Below are positions 28,099 through 38,204 of a DNA stretch of 64,000 nucleotides, piece after piece. Source of the stretch: Hyunsoonleella jejuensis (lineage in GTDB: Bacteria; Bacteroidota; Bacteroidia; Flavobacteriales; Flavobacteriaceae); contig NZ_FOFN01000002.1 in NCBI RefSeq assembly GCF_900111025.1, positions 558,001-622,000 on the forward strand, written 5' to 3'. The position numbers and the translations under genes were made by a program. The notes beneath the pieces were generated by a model. That model did not search any database, had not been told where the DNA came from, and saw only the letters and a program-made list of their open reading frames with translations. How positions within the stretch are numbered: position 1 is the first letter of the stretch; each line of letters begins with the position of its first letter.

Positions 28099-29327
28099 TA
28101 AAATAGGTTCAAATCAAATACTTTGTTTATAGCTGCTATGGCCAAAAGCATACTTATTACAAAAATAAGTACGCCGAAGCTATTAGTCAAATTACTGTTT
28201 TTGTATTTGCCTAATAATTCGCTTCTATTCATCACCCATAAAAGAAAACCAGTAATTATTGGAAGCAATATACCATTTGCTATTTGTGCGAATTTAATAA
28301 TTTCTATGGGTTTGAACCCTGACGAGGATATACAAACTCCTAAAACCAGAATAAACCCCCAAACCAACCTAAAGCGTATCGATTTAAGGTTGGAATCCCA
28401 ACCTAAACACCCTGTAGCAACATATGCAGCCGCCAAAGGTGCGGTAATAGCGCTGGTGATGCCTGCAGCAAATAATCCAATAGCTAAAAAATATTTTGAA
28501 AAACTACCAAATAACGGTTCTAAACCTAAAGCTAAGTCTGCTGCGTTATTAATTTGCCCATTTGAGATTGATGTAGCGGACACGATAACACTCATAGATA
28601 CTAACCCTCCTAAAATAATAGCTATGAATGTATCTTTTCTTGCATACCCTAAATCCTCAATGCTTCTCCATTTCTCTTTTACTAGCGAGGCATGCAAAAA
28701 GAGGTTATAAGGTACTACTGTTGTGCCAATTAAAGCTATAATTAACAATGTACTCCCGTTAGGGAATTGCGGTAGTAGCGCGCCTTTAAATAATTGAGAA
28801 ATATCTGGTTTAGTTAAGATTGCCGTAACTATAAATGCTAAACTCATCAATATTACTAAAGCTATTAGGGCACGTTCTAATACTTTGTAATTGCCTAAAT
28901 ACAATAATATGAAAGCAATAATTCCAATGAGAAAGCTAAAACCGTTTAATTGAAAAGCACCTAAGCGTATATTTGACGTTCCAAATATAGTTTCTAACCC
29001 CAAAACGCCTCCACCAATGTTACCTCCTTCATAAGCCGCATTTCCAATAACTATGGCTGAAAGTACTAAGGCAATTGATAAAAATTTTAGAAATGGTGTT
29101 TTAATTTCTTGACGAAGAACCTCAGATAAGCCTTTTTGAGTTACCAACCCCAATCTTGCTGTCATCTCTTGAAGTACAATGGTAGCGATAACCGACAGCA
29201 CCATGGCCCATAGCAATACATAACCAAACTGCACACCCGAAAGCGTACAGACCGTAACTGTTCCTGGGCCAATGAAAGCTGCTGCTAGCAATGGCCCAGG
29301 TCCAATATTTTTAAAAAAGTTTTTCAA
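28098..29327 (-). CDS. NRAMP-fold transporter lacking the metal ligands, in the 5-oxoprolinase operon
   Basis: A 409-residue membrane protein with about 11 helices and clear overall similarity to NRAMP carriers. In helix 1 the metal-binding DPGN of true NRAMPs reads GPGT (FIGPGTVT). In helix 6 the MPH motif reads VPY (VVPYNLFLH). A metal-transport role is therefore doubtful. Bacillus subtilis has an NRAMP relative (ycsG) beside ycsF and kipIA, so the association with 5-oxoprolinase is conserved, and uptake of 5-oxoproline or a related acid is a fair guess. The start is TTG, with no usable ATG. It follows the S41 peptidase gene by 23 bp. Confidence 0.82.
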   Translation of the reverse strand: MKNFFKNIGPGPLLAAAFIGPGTVTVCTLSGVQFGYVLLWAMVLSVIATIVLQEMTARLGLVTQKGLSEVLRQEIKTPFLKFLSIALVLSAIVIGNAAYEGGNIGGGVLGLETIFGTSNIRLGAFQLNGFSFLIGIIAFILLYLGNYKVLERALIALVILMSLAFIVTAILTKPDISQLFKGALLPQFPNGSTLLIIALIGTTVVPYNLFLHASLVKEKWRSIEDLGYARKDTFIAIILGGLVSMSVIVSATSISNGQINNAADLALGLEPLFGSFSKYFLAIGLFAAGITSAITAPLAAAYVATGCLGWDSNLKSIRFRLVWGFILVLGVCISSSGFKPIEIIKFAQIANGILLPIITGFLLWVMNRSELLGKYKNSNLTNSFGVLIFVISMLLAIAAINKVFDLNLF

Positions 29328-29350
29328 GCTAAAATGGTTTCTTAAATATA

Positions 29351-32300
29351 CTATTTTAACTGGCTCAATAATTCCTCAACTGCTTTTTTAAGTTGAGTAT
29401 CTGAATTTTTCGCCTTGTCATCTGGATTATTATACACTATAATATCTGGAACTGCTGGCCCCAATTCCATGTTAGATTTTGTCTCCTTAACATACCAACC
29501 TCTAAATGGCATTCTTACATAAGACCCATCAATTAGTCCTGCGCTACCTGTTGATATTACCGCACCAAAAGTGGGTACTCCAACTAAAGTTCCAATATCT
29601 AGAGTTTTATAAGCATGTGAAAAAATTTCTGCATTTGAATAACTATTTTGATTACATAGAGCAATCGATGGCTTTGTCCAAGATGCCAGTGGCAAACGCT
29701 CACTATAAGGGTAATGGTTGATAAATTTTGTATGTTCAGACTCTAGGTTTTTAGCCGCACCTCTTGGAACAGTGTATGCGTGTTGCTTTACATTTAATAC
29801 TGCCATTAAATAATCAGTAGTCCAGCCACCACCATTAAATCTCACATCAATAACAAGACCATCCTTACCAAGCCCTGCAGCTGTCAATTCACGTTCAAAA
29901 CGCTCAAAACTTGTCCAATTCATCCCTTGAATATGAATATAGCCCAATCTACCGTTGGAGTATTTATCGGTTAAACGCTTGCGCTCTTTTACCCAAGCAT
30001 TATAATTTTCACTGCGATTACTATATTGTGGTCGTATTACAATTTCTTTTGAAGTGCCTCCACGAGTTATCTCTAAATAGATTTTTTCGTTCGCCGTACC
30101 TTGTAAAAATTCATATATGTTTGAGGATGCAGTTAAATCATTTCCATTAACAGACATTATAATATCACCTAATTGTATTTGGCTAGCAACCCTATCTGCA
30201 GGCATTCCGGGTACTACAGAAACTACTTTCAACTTTCCATTTGAGGTTGGCTCCAGTTCTACACCCAATAACCCTGTCCTTTCGGGTTGTAAATCTTCTC
30301 GTGTTTCAACACGATACAAGCCCATGTGGCTCGCATTAATTTGCCCAAGCATCCAATTAAAAATAGTCTGAAAATCACTTCGGGTGGAAGCGCTTAATGC
30401 CAACGGCTCATAGGTTCTTCTTAGCTTATCCCAGTCCTGTCCATGAAAATCCGGATCGTAAAAGCCATCATTTATAGCTTTCCAAGCTTCATTAAATATT
30501 TGCTGAGACTCTACATTGTAATCAATATCTAGTTTAGCAGAAAATGATAAAGACTCCATTTTATCGTTAGACATATTGATACTTGATAAACTACCGCCTC
30601 TTTTTGTTAGATAAATTTTAGATAGTTTTTTATCTGATGTGACATTTGAAGGTCTTGTACTATTCGTAGTAAGCGCCTTTTTATCTTTTCCGTCCCATTT
30701 TACTTTGAATAAATCAGACTCTACTTCAGCATCTCCTCTACTCCCATTTCCGGTATAATAATAAATAGTTTTAGAATCTTTTGAAAATAACAAACCAAAC
30801 TCACCTCCTACAAAAGAAGTTACCTGAACTTGGCGCTCGTGAATATCATCAAAATCAATAACAACATCCTTTACTTTTGGTGTTTTATCCTTTTTGTCTT
30901 TGTCTTCTTTTTTATCTTCTTTTTTGTCCTTGCTATCATCGGTATCTTCCTCCCAATCTTGAGAAGTCTTTTCCCAATCAGCTTTTGTTAACCATGTAAA
31001 CCAAACATCGTAATCACTATTGTTTCTATTTGAAGAAAACATCAGTTTTTTACCATCTGGACTCCAAACAGGACTTCTGTCTTGTTTTGGGTGCATTGAA
31101 ATATTTACTGGTTTTTGGCTATTATCAGCTTTATGAATATAAATTTCAGAATTAAAATCCAAATCACTTAAACTATAGGCTAGCCATTTAGAATCTGGAG
31201 ACCAAGCCACACCGTTTGCCGTTGCCCAACCATCTAACAGTGTTTTTTTATTGGAAAGCTTTCCTTTATTATCAATATTCGCAACTACCAATTGCCCTCT
31301 TCCTAAATTGTATGCTATTGCTTTACCGTCGGGAGACATCACCAAGTTGTCCTCATCCGCTTCGGTCTTAGTAATCCTCTCGATTTTATGCTTCAGGGTT
31401 TTAAATAAATCTGATTCATTTTCATTATCAGATGTTACCATGTAGACATCTTTTTGTCCATCCCTATCCGAAACGAAAAGGAGTGTGCTATCGTTCAACC
31501 AGGTGGCATTCGTATCTCTAAAAGAAGATCTTGTTAGGTTTACAGTTCGTTTTTTATCTTTTGAAGTTTCACGGATAAAAATTTCACCTCTTATAGTAAT
31601 TGCGGCATAATTTCCGTTAGGCGAAATGGCAATATCATCAACATCGCTACTATACGTTTTATGTACAACGGGATTAAATCTATAATCTGAAGCAATGTTG
31701 ATATTTATCTCTTTTTGATTTGCTGTAGCAGCATTAATCAAGAACACCTTATTACCTTTTACAGCTATAATATCTTTTCCATTCCTACTAATTTGAAATG
31801 AAAACATACCCATGTCGGAAAAGCTAGTAACTTGTGAAATCTCACCTTTTAAAGCACCACTATCATTTATATTCAATTTATGAACGTTGTATTTTCCGCT
31901 TCTAGACGATTGAAAGTAAATGGTATTATTGTCTCCCCATTGCGGGTAAAAATCGTTACCATCGTAATCTGTTAGTTTCGTATAACTATCATTTTTAATA
32001 TTATATAACCAAATATCCCTGTTTGCCGGCCCCCTGTAGGCTTCCCGTTCCAGCCTACAACTTCCCTTTACAAATACTACAAACTTGCCATTAGGCGAAA
32101 GTGCAGCATCAAAACCTGTAGCATCTAAATATCGTTTTGGCGTACCTCCTTTTTCATTTACAATATGTGTTTCGTACTCGCGCTCTACTTGCACAAAATT
32201 TCTGCGTGTTGAAAAAACAATATCTCCATTAGAGGTGTAATCAGTTACAATATCCGAAGTAGAATGGTATGTTAATCGTTTTGGTGCGCCACCAATAGCC

Positions 32301-32581
32301 GGCATTACAAAAACATCGTTATTTCCAAATCGCTCACTGATGAATGCAATAGACTTACCATCGGCACTCCAAACCGGCTTGGTATCGTAAGCTTCATGAA
32401 CTGTTAGTCGTTTGGGATTTTGTCCATTAATGGTTGCCGTCCAAATATCGCCTTGATAATTGAAGGCAATGGTTTGTCCGTCCGGACTTACAGCTGGATA
32501 ATTGATTAAAGGGTTTTGAGAAAAACCTAAACTTACACATGCAAAAATTGAAAATGCTAAAAACGTAGAGTTTAATTTCAT
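29351..32581 (-). CDS. Tricorn-like S41 peptidase
   Basis: A 1076-residue exported protease. A signal peptide ends near SLGFSQ. Two beta-propeller regions of PD40 repeats span about 25-540 (for example YPAVSPDGQTIAF and PVWSADGKSIAFIS). A Lys/Asp-rich linker follows (about 545-575), then a core, a PDZ domain (about 770-850, GLLGVELEP ... GMPADRVASQIQLGDIIMSVNG), and the S41 catalytic domain with NQNSYSNAEIFSHAYK carrying the nucleophilic serine. It probably degrades peptides in the periplasm or at the cell surface. It is the first gene of the leftward run ending in pxpC, which may be coincidental. Confidence 0.92.
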   Translation of the reverse strand: MKLNSTFLAFSIFACVSLGFSQNPLINYPAVSPDGQTIAFNYQGDIWTATINGQNPKRLTVHEAYDTKPVWSADGKSIAFISERFGNNDVFVMPAIGGAPKRLTYHSTSDIVTDYTSNGDIVFSTRRNFVQVEREYETHIVNEKGGTPKRYLDATGFDAALSPNGKFVVFVKGSCRLEREAYRGPANRDIWLYNIKNDSYTKLTDYDGNDFYPQWGDNNTIYFQSSRSGKYNVHKLNINDSGALKGEISQVTSFSDMGMFSFQISRNGKDIIAVKGNKVFLINAATANQKEININIASDYRFNPVVHKTYSSDVDDIAISPNGNYAAITIRGEIFIRETSKDKKRTVNLTRSSFRDTNATWLNDSTLLFVSDRDGQKDVYMVTSDNENESDLFKTLKHKIERITKTEADEDNLVMSPDGKAIAYNLGRGQLVVANIDNKGKLSNKKTLLDGWATANGVAWSPDSKWLAYSLSDLDFNSEIYIHKADNSQKPVNISMHPKQDRSPVWSPDGKKLMFSSNRNNSDYDVWFTWLTKADWEKTSQDWEEDTDDSKDKKEDKKEDKDKKDKTPKVKDVVIDFDDIHERQVQVTSFVGGEFGLLFSKDSKTIYYYTGNGSRGDAEVESDLFKVKWDGKDKKALTTNSTRPSNVTSDKKLSKIYLTKRGGSLSSINMSNDKMESLSFSAKLDIDYNVESQQIFNEAWKAINDGFYDPDFHGQDWDKLRRTYEPLALSASTRSDFQTIFNWMLGQINASHMGLYRVETREDLQPERTGLLGVELEPTSNGKLKVVSVVPGMPADRVASQIQLGDIIMSVNGNDLTASSNIYEFLQGTANEKIYLEITRGGTSKEIVIRPQYSNRSENYNAWVKERKRLTDKYSNGRLGYIHIQGMNWTSFERFERELTAAGLGKDGLVIDVRFNGGGWTTDYLMAVLNVKQHAYTVPRGAAKNLESEHTKFINHYPYSERLPLASWTKPSIALCNQNSYSNAEIFSHAYKTLDIGTLVGVPTFGAVISTGSAGLIDGSYVRMPFRGWYVKETKSNMELGPAVPDIIVYNNPDDKAKNSDTQLKKAVEELLSQLK

Positions 32582-32668
32582 TTTTATAGGCTATTTAAAT
32601 TAAAACCATAAAAATAAAACTTCATTACCTATATGAACAACAGATTAATACTGTTTAACAAAATATTA

Positions 32669-33805
32669 TTACAATTTAGAACTATTTAGAGCATAAATAG
32701 CAAAACTACCCAACCAGTGTCCGCCCATGTAATCATCACCAAAAATACTAGGAAGCGAATAATTAATATGTTGATTTGCCACTGTTTTTAAATGTCCGTA
32801 TTCAGGTAAACCATCGGCAATTTTATATAAGTTCCAAGCACGTGAAAAATTAACACCGTCTAAATGTACCAAATGCCCATCGGTTCTATCTGAAACTACG
32901 CCTACTTCAATATTAAAATCTTTATTTTTTAATTGAGGTAAAAAATTATTTAACCAGACTTTATAATCTTCCAATGGTATTAAACGTTTTATTAAGGCCG
33001 CTTCTTCAAGACATGGCGATAAAAAATCACTTCCGCTTGGTTCCCAAGTAATCGGACAATTTTCATCTGTTTCATAGAAATATAGAGCCCTATCCTTAAT
33101 CGCATTCTTTAGAGCCTCATCATTTAACGTTTCCGCATAATCATAGGCAAATGATAAGCCAAACGCAGTATTGGTATGGGTTCCTACACGCTGCGGGTAA
33201 TTTAATTTCGGTAAAAATTCAATGTATTTTTCAACAATTAAATCCGTTAACGGTTGTAAACTTGCTTCTAAAATCCGCGCTGTTTCATCATCCCAAGCAT
33301 GCAGTTCTTCTGCTAGTTTAAGCAACCAAGCCCAACCATACGTGCGTTCGTAAGATTTGTTGTGTTTTCCATGGAAATACCCCACCTCTGCTTGAATGTT
33401 TTCTTTTGAAATATTATAAAGCAAACGTTGTTTTATCTCATCTGCATTAACCAGATTTGGAAACGATTTTAACAAACTTACTAAACTCCAGTGCCCGTGC
33501 ACCGATGAATGCCAGTCGAAACAGCCGTAAAATGCAGGATGTAATTGTGTAGGTGATTTTAAATCTTCATCACCACCCAATGTTTGTGATAAACGGTTTG
33601 GATACTCAATATTTATACAGTGCAACGGTAATTCCGCAAGCTTTTGAGCCTGTTCTAAATCTAATTTTGGGGTTTCTGTACTTAGTTCAGAATTTATATT
33701 GAGATACATATTATCCAGTTTATTCTCTTTTTCGCTCTTATTTGAGGAATTACAACCACACAAAAATGCAACTAAGACAATATAAAAATAGTATTTCATA
33801 GCCAT
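32669..33805 (-). CDS. DUF2891 lipoprotein
   Basis: A 378-residue protein with lipobox FLCGCN (lipidated Cys about 18) and the DUF2891 signature blocks NIEYPNRLSQTLGGDEDL, HPAFYGCFDWHSSVHGHW, YGWAWLLKLAEEL and GTHTNTAFGLSFAYDYA. The helical repeat character resembles alpha/alpha-toroid proteins. The function is unknown. It is the leftward neighbour upstream of the S41 peptidase (87 bp gap). Confidence 0.88.
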   Translation of the reverse strand: MAMKYYFYIVLVAFLCGCNSSNKSEKENKLDNMYLNINSELSTETPKLDLEQAQKLAELPLHCINIEYPNRLSQTLGGDEDLKSPTQLHPAFYGCFDWHSSVHGHWSLVSLLKSFPNLVNADEIKQRLLYNISKENIQAEVGYFHGKHNKSYERTYGWAWLLKLAEELHAWDDETARILEASLQPLTDLIVEKYIEFLPKLNYPQRVGTHTNTAFGLSFAYDYAETLNDEALKNAIKDRALYFYETDENCPITWEPSGSDFLSPCLEEAALIKRLIPLEDYKVWLNNFLPQLKNKDFNIEVGVVSDRTDGHLVHLDGVNFSRAWNLYKIADGLPEYGHLKTVANQHINYSLPSIFGDDYMGGHWLGSFAIYALNSSKL

Positions 33806-33945
33806 ACCCTAAAGTTTTAAACATGCCAAATGTACCTTACCTATTGATATTTAGCAAATTATTATACAATAACCTTTTTTTTGAACTTCGCTGTTTTTGT
33901 ATTGAATATCTCTTCTAACGATAAACTTCAATACAACTAAATAGA

Positions 33946-33953
33946 TAACTTTG
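33946..33953 (+). promoter_or_regulatory. Putative -7 element of the second deoC
   Basis: TAACTTTG matches TAnnTTTG, 20 bp before the start codon at 33974. Confidence 0.45.
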
Positions 33954-33973
33954 TAAAAAGCAAACACATTTTT

Positions 33974-34639
33974 ATGAAACCATTAAACCGTTATATAGAC
34001 CACACACTTCTTAAAGCCAATGCTACAACGCAAGAAATTATAAACCTTTGCGAAGAGGCAAAAGCACATAACTTTTTTTCGGTATGTGTTAATAGTGCTT
34101 ATGTGCCATTAGCACAAAATCAATTAAAAGACACTACTGTAAAAGTTTGCGCTGTAGTAGGATTCCCTTTAGGAGCCACAAGTACCAAAACAAAAGTTTT
34201 TGAAGCTAAAACAGCCGTTGAAGAAGGCGCAGATGAAATTGATATGGTAATGAACATCGGACTCTTAAAAAGTAAAGATTTTGATAGTGTTTGGAAAGAT
34301 ATTGAAGCTGTAAAAAAACAATTACCTAATACCACCTTAAAAGTTATACTAGAAACTTGCTATTTAGAGGACATTGAAATTATTAAAGCCAGTGAATTAG
34401 CCATACAAAGTGGTGCAGATTTTATAAAAACATCAACTGGATTTGGAACAAGAGGCGCATCAGTGCACGATGTAAAACTTATGAAAAGCGTATGCAAAGG
34501 TTGTGTGAAAATTAAAGCTTCGGGAGGTATAAGAGACACCAAAACCGCATTAGAATATATTAATTTAGGAGTAGACCGTTTGGGTACGTCATCTGGGATT
34601 GCTATTGTTAAAGGTGGAACATCTGATTCGGAGTATTAA
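33974..34639 (+). CDS. deoC: Deoxyribose-phosphate aldolase, canonical copy
   Basis: A 221-residue DERA that splits 2-deoxyribose 5-phosphate in deoxynucleoside catabolism. The catalytic residues are D90 (DEIDMVMN), Schiff-base K152 (FIKTSTG) and K181 (IKASGG). The N-terminal IDHTLLK motif is canonical, unlike the paralogue at 25049-25792. The gene stands alone between divergent and convergent neighbours, with no other nucleoside catabolism genes nearby. Confidence 0.94.
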   Translation: MKPLNRYIDHTLLKANATTQEIINLCEEAKAHNFFSVCVNSAYVPLAQNQLKDTTVKVCAVVGFPLGATSTKTKVFEAKTAVEEGADEIDMVMNIGLLKSKDFDSVWKDIEAVKKQLPNTTLKVILETCYLEDIEIIKASELAIQSGADFIKTSTGFGTRGASVHDVKLMKSVCKGCVKIKASGGIRDTKTALEYINLGVDRLGTSSGIAIVKGGTSDSEY

Positions 34640-34707
34640 AAACGGATGCGTTTCGACATAGCACTTGTCAGTCGCTATCAGGTGAAAAAACCTATTCAAA
34701 AAGAGAT

Positions 34708-36243
34708 TTACCCCAACCACCCCTCACGATCCAAACTACGATACTGAATCGCCTCACTAATATGTGATCCATTAACGTTTTCAGAACCTTCCAAATCAGC
34801 AATCGTTCTTGAAACTTTCAAAATCCTATCATAGGCTCTAGCGGATAAATTCAATCGCTCCATAGCTGTTTTTAAAAGCTCTTTTGAAGCATTATCCAAA
34901 ACACAATGTTTTCGAATTTGCTTCACATTCATTTGTGCATTATAATGTACCGTTTCAGAATCTGCAAAGCGTTTACTCTGTATGTCCCTTGCTGCAGTTA
35001 CTCGATTTCTAATATCTACTGAGGTTTCCCCTTTTCTATCATCACTCAATTTATCGAATGGCACAGGTGTTACTTCTATATGAATATCGATTCTATCTAA
35101 TAACGGACCAGAAATCTTTCCTAAATAGCGTTGCATTTCAGCTGGACTTGAGGTAACTGGCGCATCTGGATCGTTAAAATAGCCTCCTGGACTTGGGTTC
35201 ATACTCGCCACCAACATAAACGATGATGGATAGGTTACTGTAAATTTCGCTCTGGAAATCGTTACTTCCCTATCTTCTAACGGTTGACGCATCACTTCCA
35301 AAACTTCACGCTTAAATTCTGGTAATTCATCTAAAAACAACACACCATTATGCGATAGAGAGATTTCTCCCGGTTGCGGATAACTTCCACCACCAACAAG
35401 TGCTACATTAGATATAGTATGATGAGGACTTCGAAACGGGCGTTGCGCCATCAATCCGGTATCTTTTACCCGCCCCACTACAGAATGTATTTTTGTAGTT
35501 TCCAAAGCTTCATGTAACGTCATAGGAGGTAAAATACTGGGTAAGCGTTTCGCCAACATGGTTTTTCCTGCCCCTGGTGGTCCGATTAAAATGATATTAT
35601 GACCTCCAGCTGCAGCAATTTCCATACAGCGCTTAATACCTTCTTGCCCTTTTACATCAGAAAAATCAAACTCTGGATAATTCAAGTTTTTTTCAAACTC
35701 TTTTCGGGTATCTATAATGGTTTGCTCTAAAGGTTCGCCTTTATCAAAATAGTTGATGACCTGCTTTATATTATCAACGCCATATACTTCTAAGTCATTC
35801 ACAATGGCCGCTTCTTTCGCATTTGCTGATGGTAAAATAAACCCTTTAAAACCTTCTGCCCTAGCTTTTACAGCAATGGGCAATGCCCCTTTTATGGGTT
35901 GCAATGTACCATCGAGAGACAACTCACCCATTATTAAATATTGCTCTAAATTTTCAGCTTTTATTTGACTAGAAGATGCCAAAATACCAATAGCCAAAGT
36001 TAAATCGTAAGCGCTGCCCTCTTTACGTAAATCAGCAGGCGACATATTGATAATTATTTTCTTTCCTGGTATTCTATAGCCGTTATTCTGAAGTGCAGCA
36101 GCTATTCTAAAATTACTTTCTTTTATGGCATTATCTGGAAGCCCGACTAAATGATAACCCACACCTTTATCTACATTTACTTCTACAGTTACGGTAGAAG
36201 CTTCTACACCAAATACAGCGCTAGCAAAAACTTTTTTAAGCAT
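34708..36243 (-). CDS. YifB/ComM-family Mg-chelatase-like AAA ATPase
   Basis: A 511-residue protein. An N-terminal Lon-S5-like domain (about 20-145, [20 protein letters not shown]) precedes an AAA module with Walker [15 protein letters not shown], Walker [12 protein letters not shown], and a C-terminal Mg-chelatase subunit domain with [19 protein letters not shown]. Homologues (ComM) are helicases that extend heteroduplexes during natural transformation. It is separated by 52 bp from the transglutaminase gene upstream. Confidence 0.93.
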   Translation of the reverse strand: MLKKVFASAVFGVEASTVTVEVNVDKGVGYHLVGLPDNAIKESNFRIAAALQNNGYRIPGKKIIINMSPADLRKEGSAYDLTLAIGILASSSQIKAENLEQYLIMGELSLDGTLQPIKGALPIAVKARAEGFKGFILPSANAKEAAIVNDLEVYGVDNIKQVINYFDKGEPLEQTIIDTRKEFEKNLNYPEFDFSDVKGQEGIKRCMEIAAAGGHNIILIGPPGAGKTMLAKRLPSILPPMTLHEALETTKIHSVVGRVKDTGLMAQRPFRSPHHTISNVALVGGGSYPQPGEISLSHNGVLFLDELPEFKREVLEVMRQPLEDREVTISRAKFTVTYPSSFMLVASMNPSPGGYFNDPDAPVTSSPAEMQRYLGKISGPLLDRIDIHIEVTPVPFDKLSDDRKGETSVDIRNRVTAARDIQSKRFADSETVHYNAQMNVKQIRKHCVLDNASKELLKTAMERLNLSARAYDRILKVSRTIADLEGSENVNGSHISEAIQYRSLDREGWLG

Positions 36244-36295
36244 ATTCTTTCTTTACAGCCTAAATGTAAGAAATGTATTTGAATTTAGAAATGAT

Positions 36296-37333
36296 TTAGA
36301 AATTCTCCGCAACAAAAGTTCTAGGTTTTGACACCTTAATGGTATAAGACAACACTACGTCTTTTCTCACTTTTGCATGCACATCATAATGTCCTTTTTT
36401 ATTAAATTGATACGCTATTTCTAAATTACCATTTTTATAATTTTTCTTTGTTGGGGTTATGGTCTTATAACGTAAACCACCACTAAACACTAGCGTAATA
36501 TCTTTTATTGGTGCTTCATTTAAAATCTCAAACTCAAACATCACAGTATCCCCAACCTCTATATCTGTTACTAAAGTATTGGGCATAATAGGAATTAAAC
36601 TATGTTTATAAGTATCACGGTATATTATTGGTGCTTTTATAAATGCTTCTAATGTAGGTTTTTCATCTAAAAGCTGCCATTCTTTCTTTAGTGGAAAATG
36701 ATTTTTACTAAAGAGTTCCGGCGACGCCAAAAAATAGCCTTCAATATAATCTTTAACGAATTCTTCTTCATCTAAATTATAAAAACCACTAGCTTGGGTG
36801 GTGTCGGCGAAGTACCATTTATCATTAAGTTTTACCACATTCCATGAATGATTTGGGAAATCAACAGTATTTACATTCGTTCTCACAGTACGCGCATACC
36901 CATCTACAATTTCACATTCAATATCAGCAAGATTGGTTAATGCTTTCAAAATATAAGCATACCCTGAACAAATCGATTTTTTATCCCTTACCAACCTATT
37001 AAATACTTTAGCTTGTTGTTTGGTGTTCCATTTTTCGAGAGCAGAAACATTATTGTATAATTGTCTGCGCTTTTTAAGTGTAGCTTCACTAAAATAATGG
37101 TCGCTTTCAATATTAAAACACACCCAAGTATGAATTGCCCTAAATTGCTCCACTTGGGTGTTTAAATTATGCGTAAGATTGTGTACCAATAACGGCATGT
37201 TGCGTAATGAAGCTTTACTATAAGACTTTGCGATACTATCTGCTTTTGTGAAATCTATATGCTTAAAATTAGATTTTTGTGCATTCACATGAAAGCATAA
37301 AAGCGAGAGTAGTATTGGGAATAATCGCTTCAT
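36296..37333 (-). CDS. Exported transglutaminase-like protein (kyphoscoliosis-peptidase type)
   Basis: A 345-residue protein with a signal peptide ending near FHVNAQ. The transglutaminase-like domain (about 55-190) shows the Cys-His-Asp order: KSICSGYAYILKAL (Cys), NHSWNVVKL (His) and WYFADTTQASG (Asp). The C-terminal half looks like a beta-sandwich. Such proteins may be proteases or cross-linkers in the envelope. The frame opens at TTG, and the following ATG at 37333 is preferred. A decayed second copy lies at about 50757-51070. Confidence 0.85.
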   Translation of the reverse strand: MKRLFPILLSLLCFHVNAQKSNFKHIDFTKADSIAKSYSKASLRNMPLLVHNLTHNLNTQVEQFRAIHTWVCFNIESDHYFSEATLKKRRQLYNNVSALEKWNTKQQAKVFNRLVRDKKSICSGYAYILKALTNLADIECEIVDGYARTVRTNVNTVDFPNHSWNVVKLNDKWYFADTTQASGFYNLDEEEFVKDYIEGYFLASPELFSKNHFPLKKEWQLLDEKPTLEAFIKAPIIYRDTYKHSLIPIMPNTLVTDIEVGDTVMFEFEILNEAPIKDITLVFSGGLRYKTITPTKKNYKNGNLEIAYQFNKKGHYDVHAKVRKDVVLSYTIKVSKPRTFVAENF

Positions 37334-37349
37334 CAAAACAAGTAGTTAT

Positions 37350-37991
37350 TTAGCTTTTTTTTGAGCTATATACTTCATTAACTTCAACTTCACCCATCAA
37401 ATCGATGTCATCACCAGTCAACTCAACCTTTAAAAATTTTTGTCCTTTTTTAATGACAAATTTTTGCGTTTCATAACCAATATAACTCACCAAGAGTACA
37501 TCACCTTCTTTTAATACTTTCGGAAATTTAAACTTACCATCAAAATCTGCTGTTGCACCAATTCGTGTACCTTTCAATAGAATATTTGCGCCTGCAAGCG
37601 GACCAGATTCATCTAAAACAACACCGCTTAACAAATTATCTTGCACCACTTCTTTCTGAACAGCTTTATTTGAAGAATTTTCTTGAGCATGAAACGTGTG
37701 CAATGACACTAATGAAAAAACCGCAAGAGCAGCAACTCTTAAAAATGTGAATTTACTTCCTTTCAATTTTTGAGATTTCGTAGTTCTTTTTAGTTGAGAT
37801 GATTTAAATACGCCACAGGTATTTTCTTTTTTGCTTTGTAAATAATCTAACAATGCTTTGTCAGGCATGTGCCTGAAATCAATCACTTCTTTTTGGCATA
37901 AGTTACAGAATGCGCCTCCATCTGTCTTTTCGAATTTACTAAAATTTCCCGAACAAGGTTTACTAATTGAAATGTTTAAATGTTGTTTCAT
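37350..37991 (-). CDS. Membrane protein with Cys-rich N-terminus and carboxypeptidase-like regulatory domain
   Basis: A 213-residue protein. The N-terminus (about 1-62) has three conserved cysteines after C13 (FCNLCQKEVIDF and NTCG), resembling a small metal-binding module. A transmembrane helix lies near 82-98. A carboxypeptidase-regulatory-like domain (about 120-195) contains SGVVLDESGPLAGANILLKGT and FDGKFKFP. Topology would put the Cys module in the cytoplasm and the beta-sandwich outside. It precedes the transglutaminase gene by 16 bp. A decayed copy of the pair lies at 50.8-51.4 kb. Confidence 0.78.
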   Translation of the reverse strand: MKQHLNISISKPCSGNFSKFEKTDGGAFCNLCQKEVIDFRHMPDKALLDYLQSKKENTCGVFKSSQLKRTTKSQKLKGSKFTFLRVAALAVFSLVSLHTFHAQENSSNKAVQKEVVQDNLLSGVVLDESGPLAGANILLKGTRIGATADFDGKFKFPKVLKEGDVLLVSYIGYETQKFVIKKGQKFLKVELTGDDIDLMGEVEVNEVYSSKKS

Positions 37992-38204
37992 GATATGTAT
38001 ATGTTTAAGATATCTCGAAACTATATATAACGAGAGATTAAACCTATCAAGTTTTAGGGAACTACATGTATGAATGAGTAAACTATGTTTTTAATTAGTC
38101 CTTAATCCGTAAAACGGTATTAAACCACTAAGAATAACGGCTCCATTTTATGCTCTAAGTTAATGTCTAGAGAAATGAATATGAAATCTTCATATGTAAA
38201 TAAA

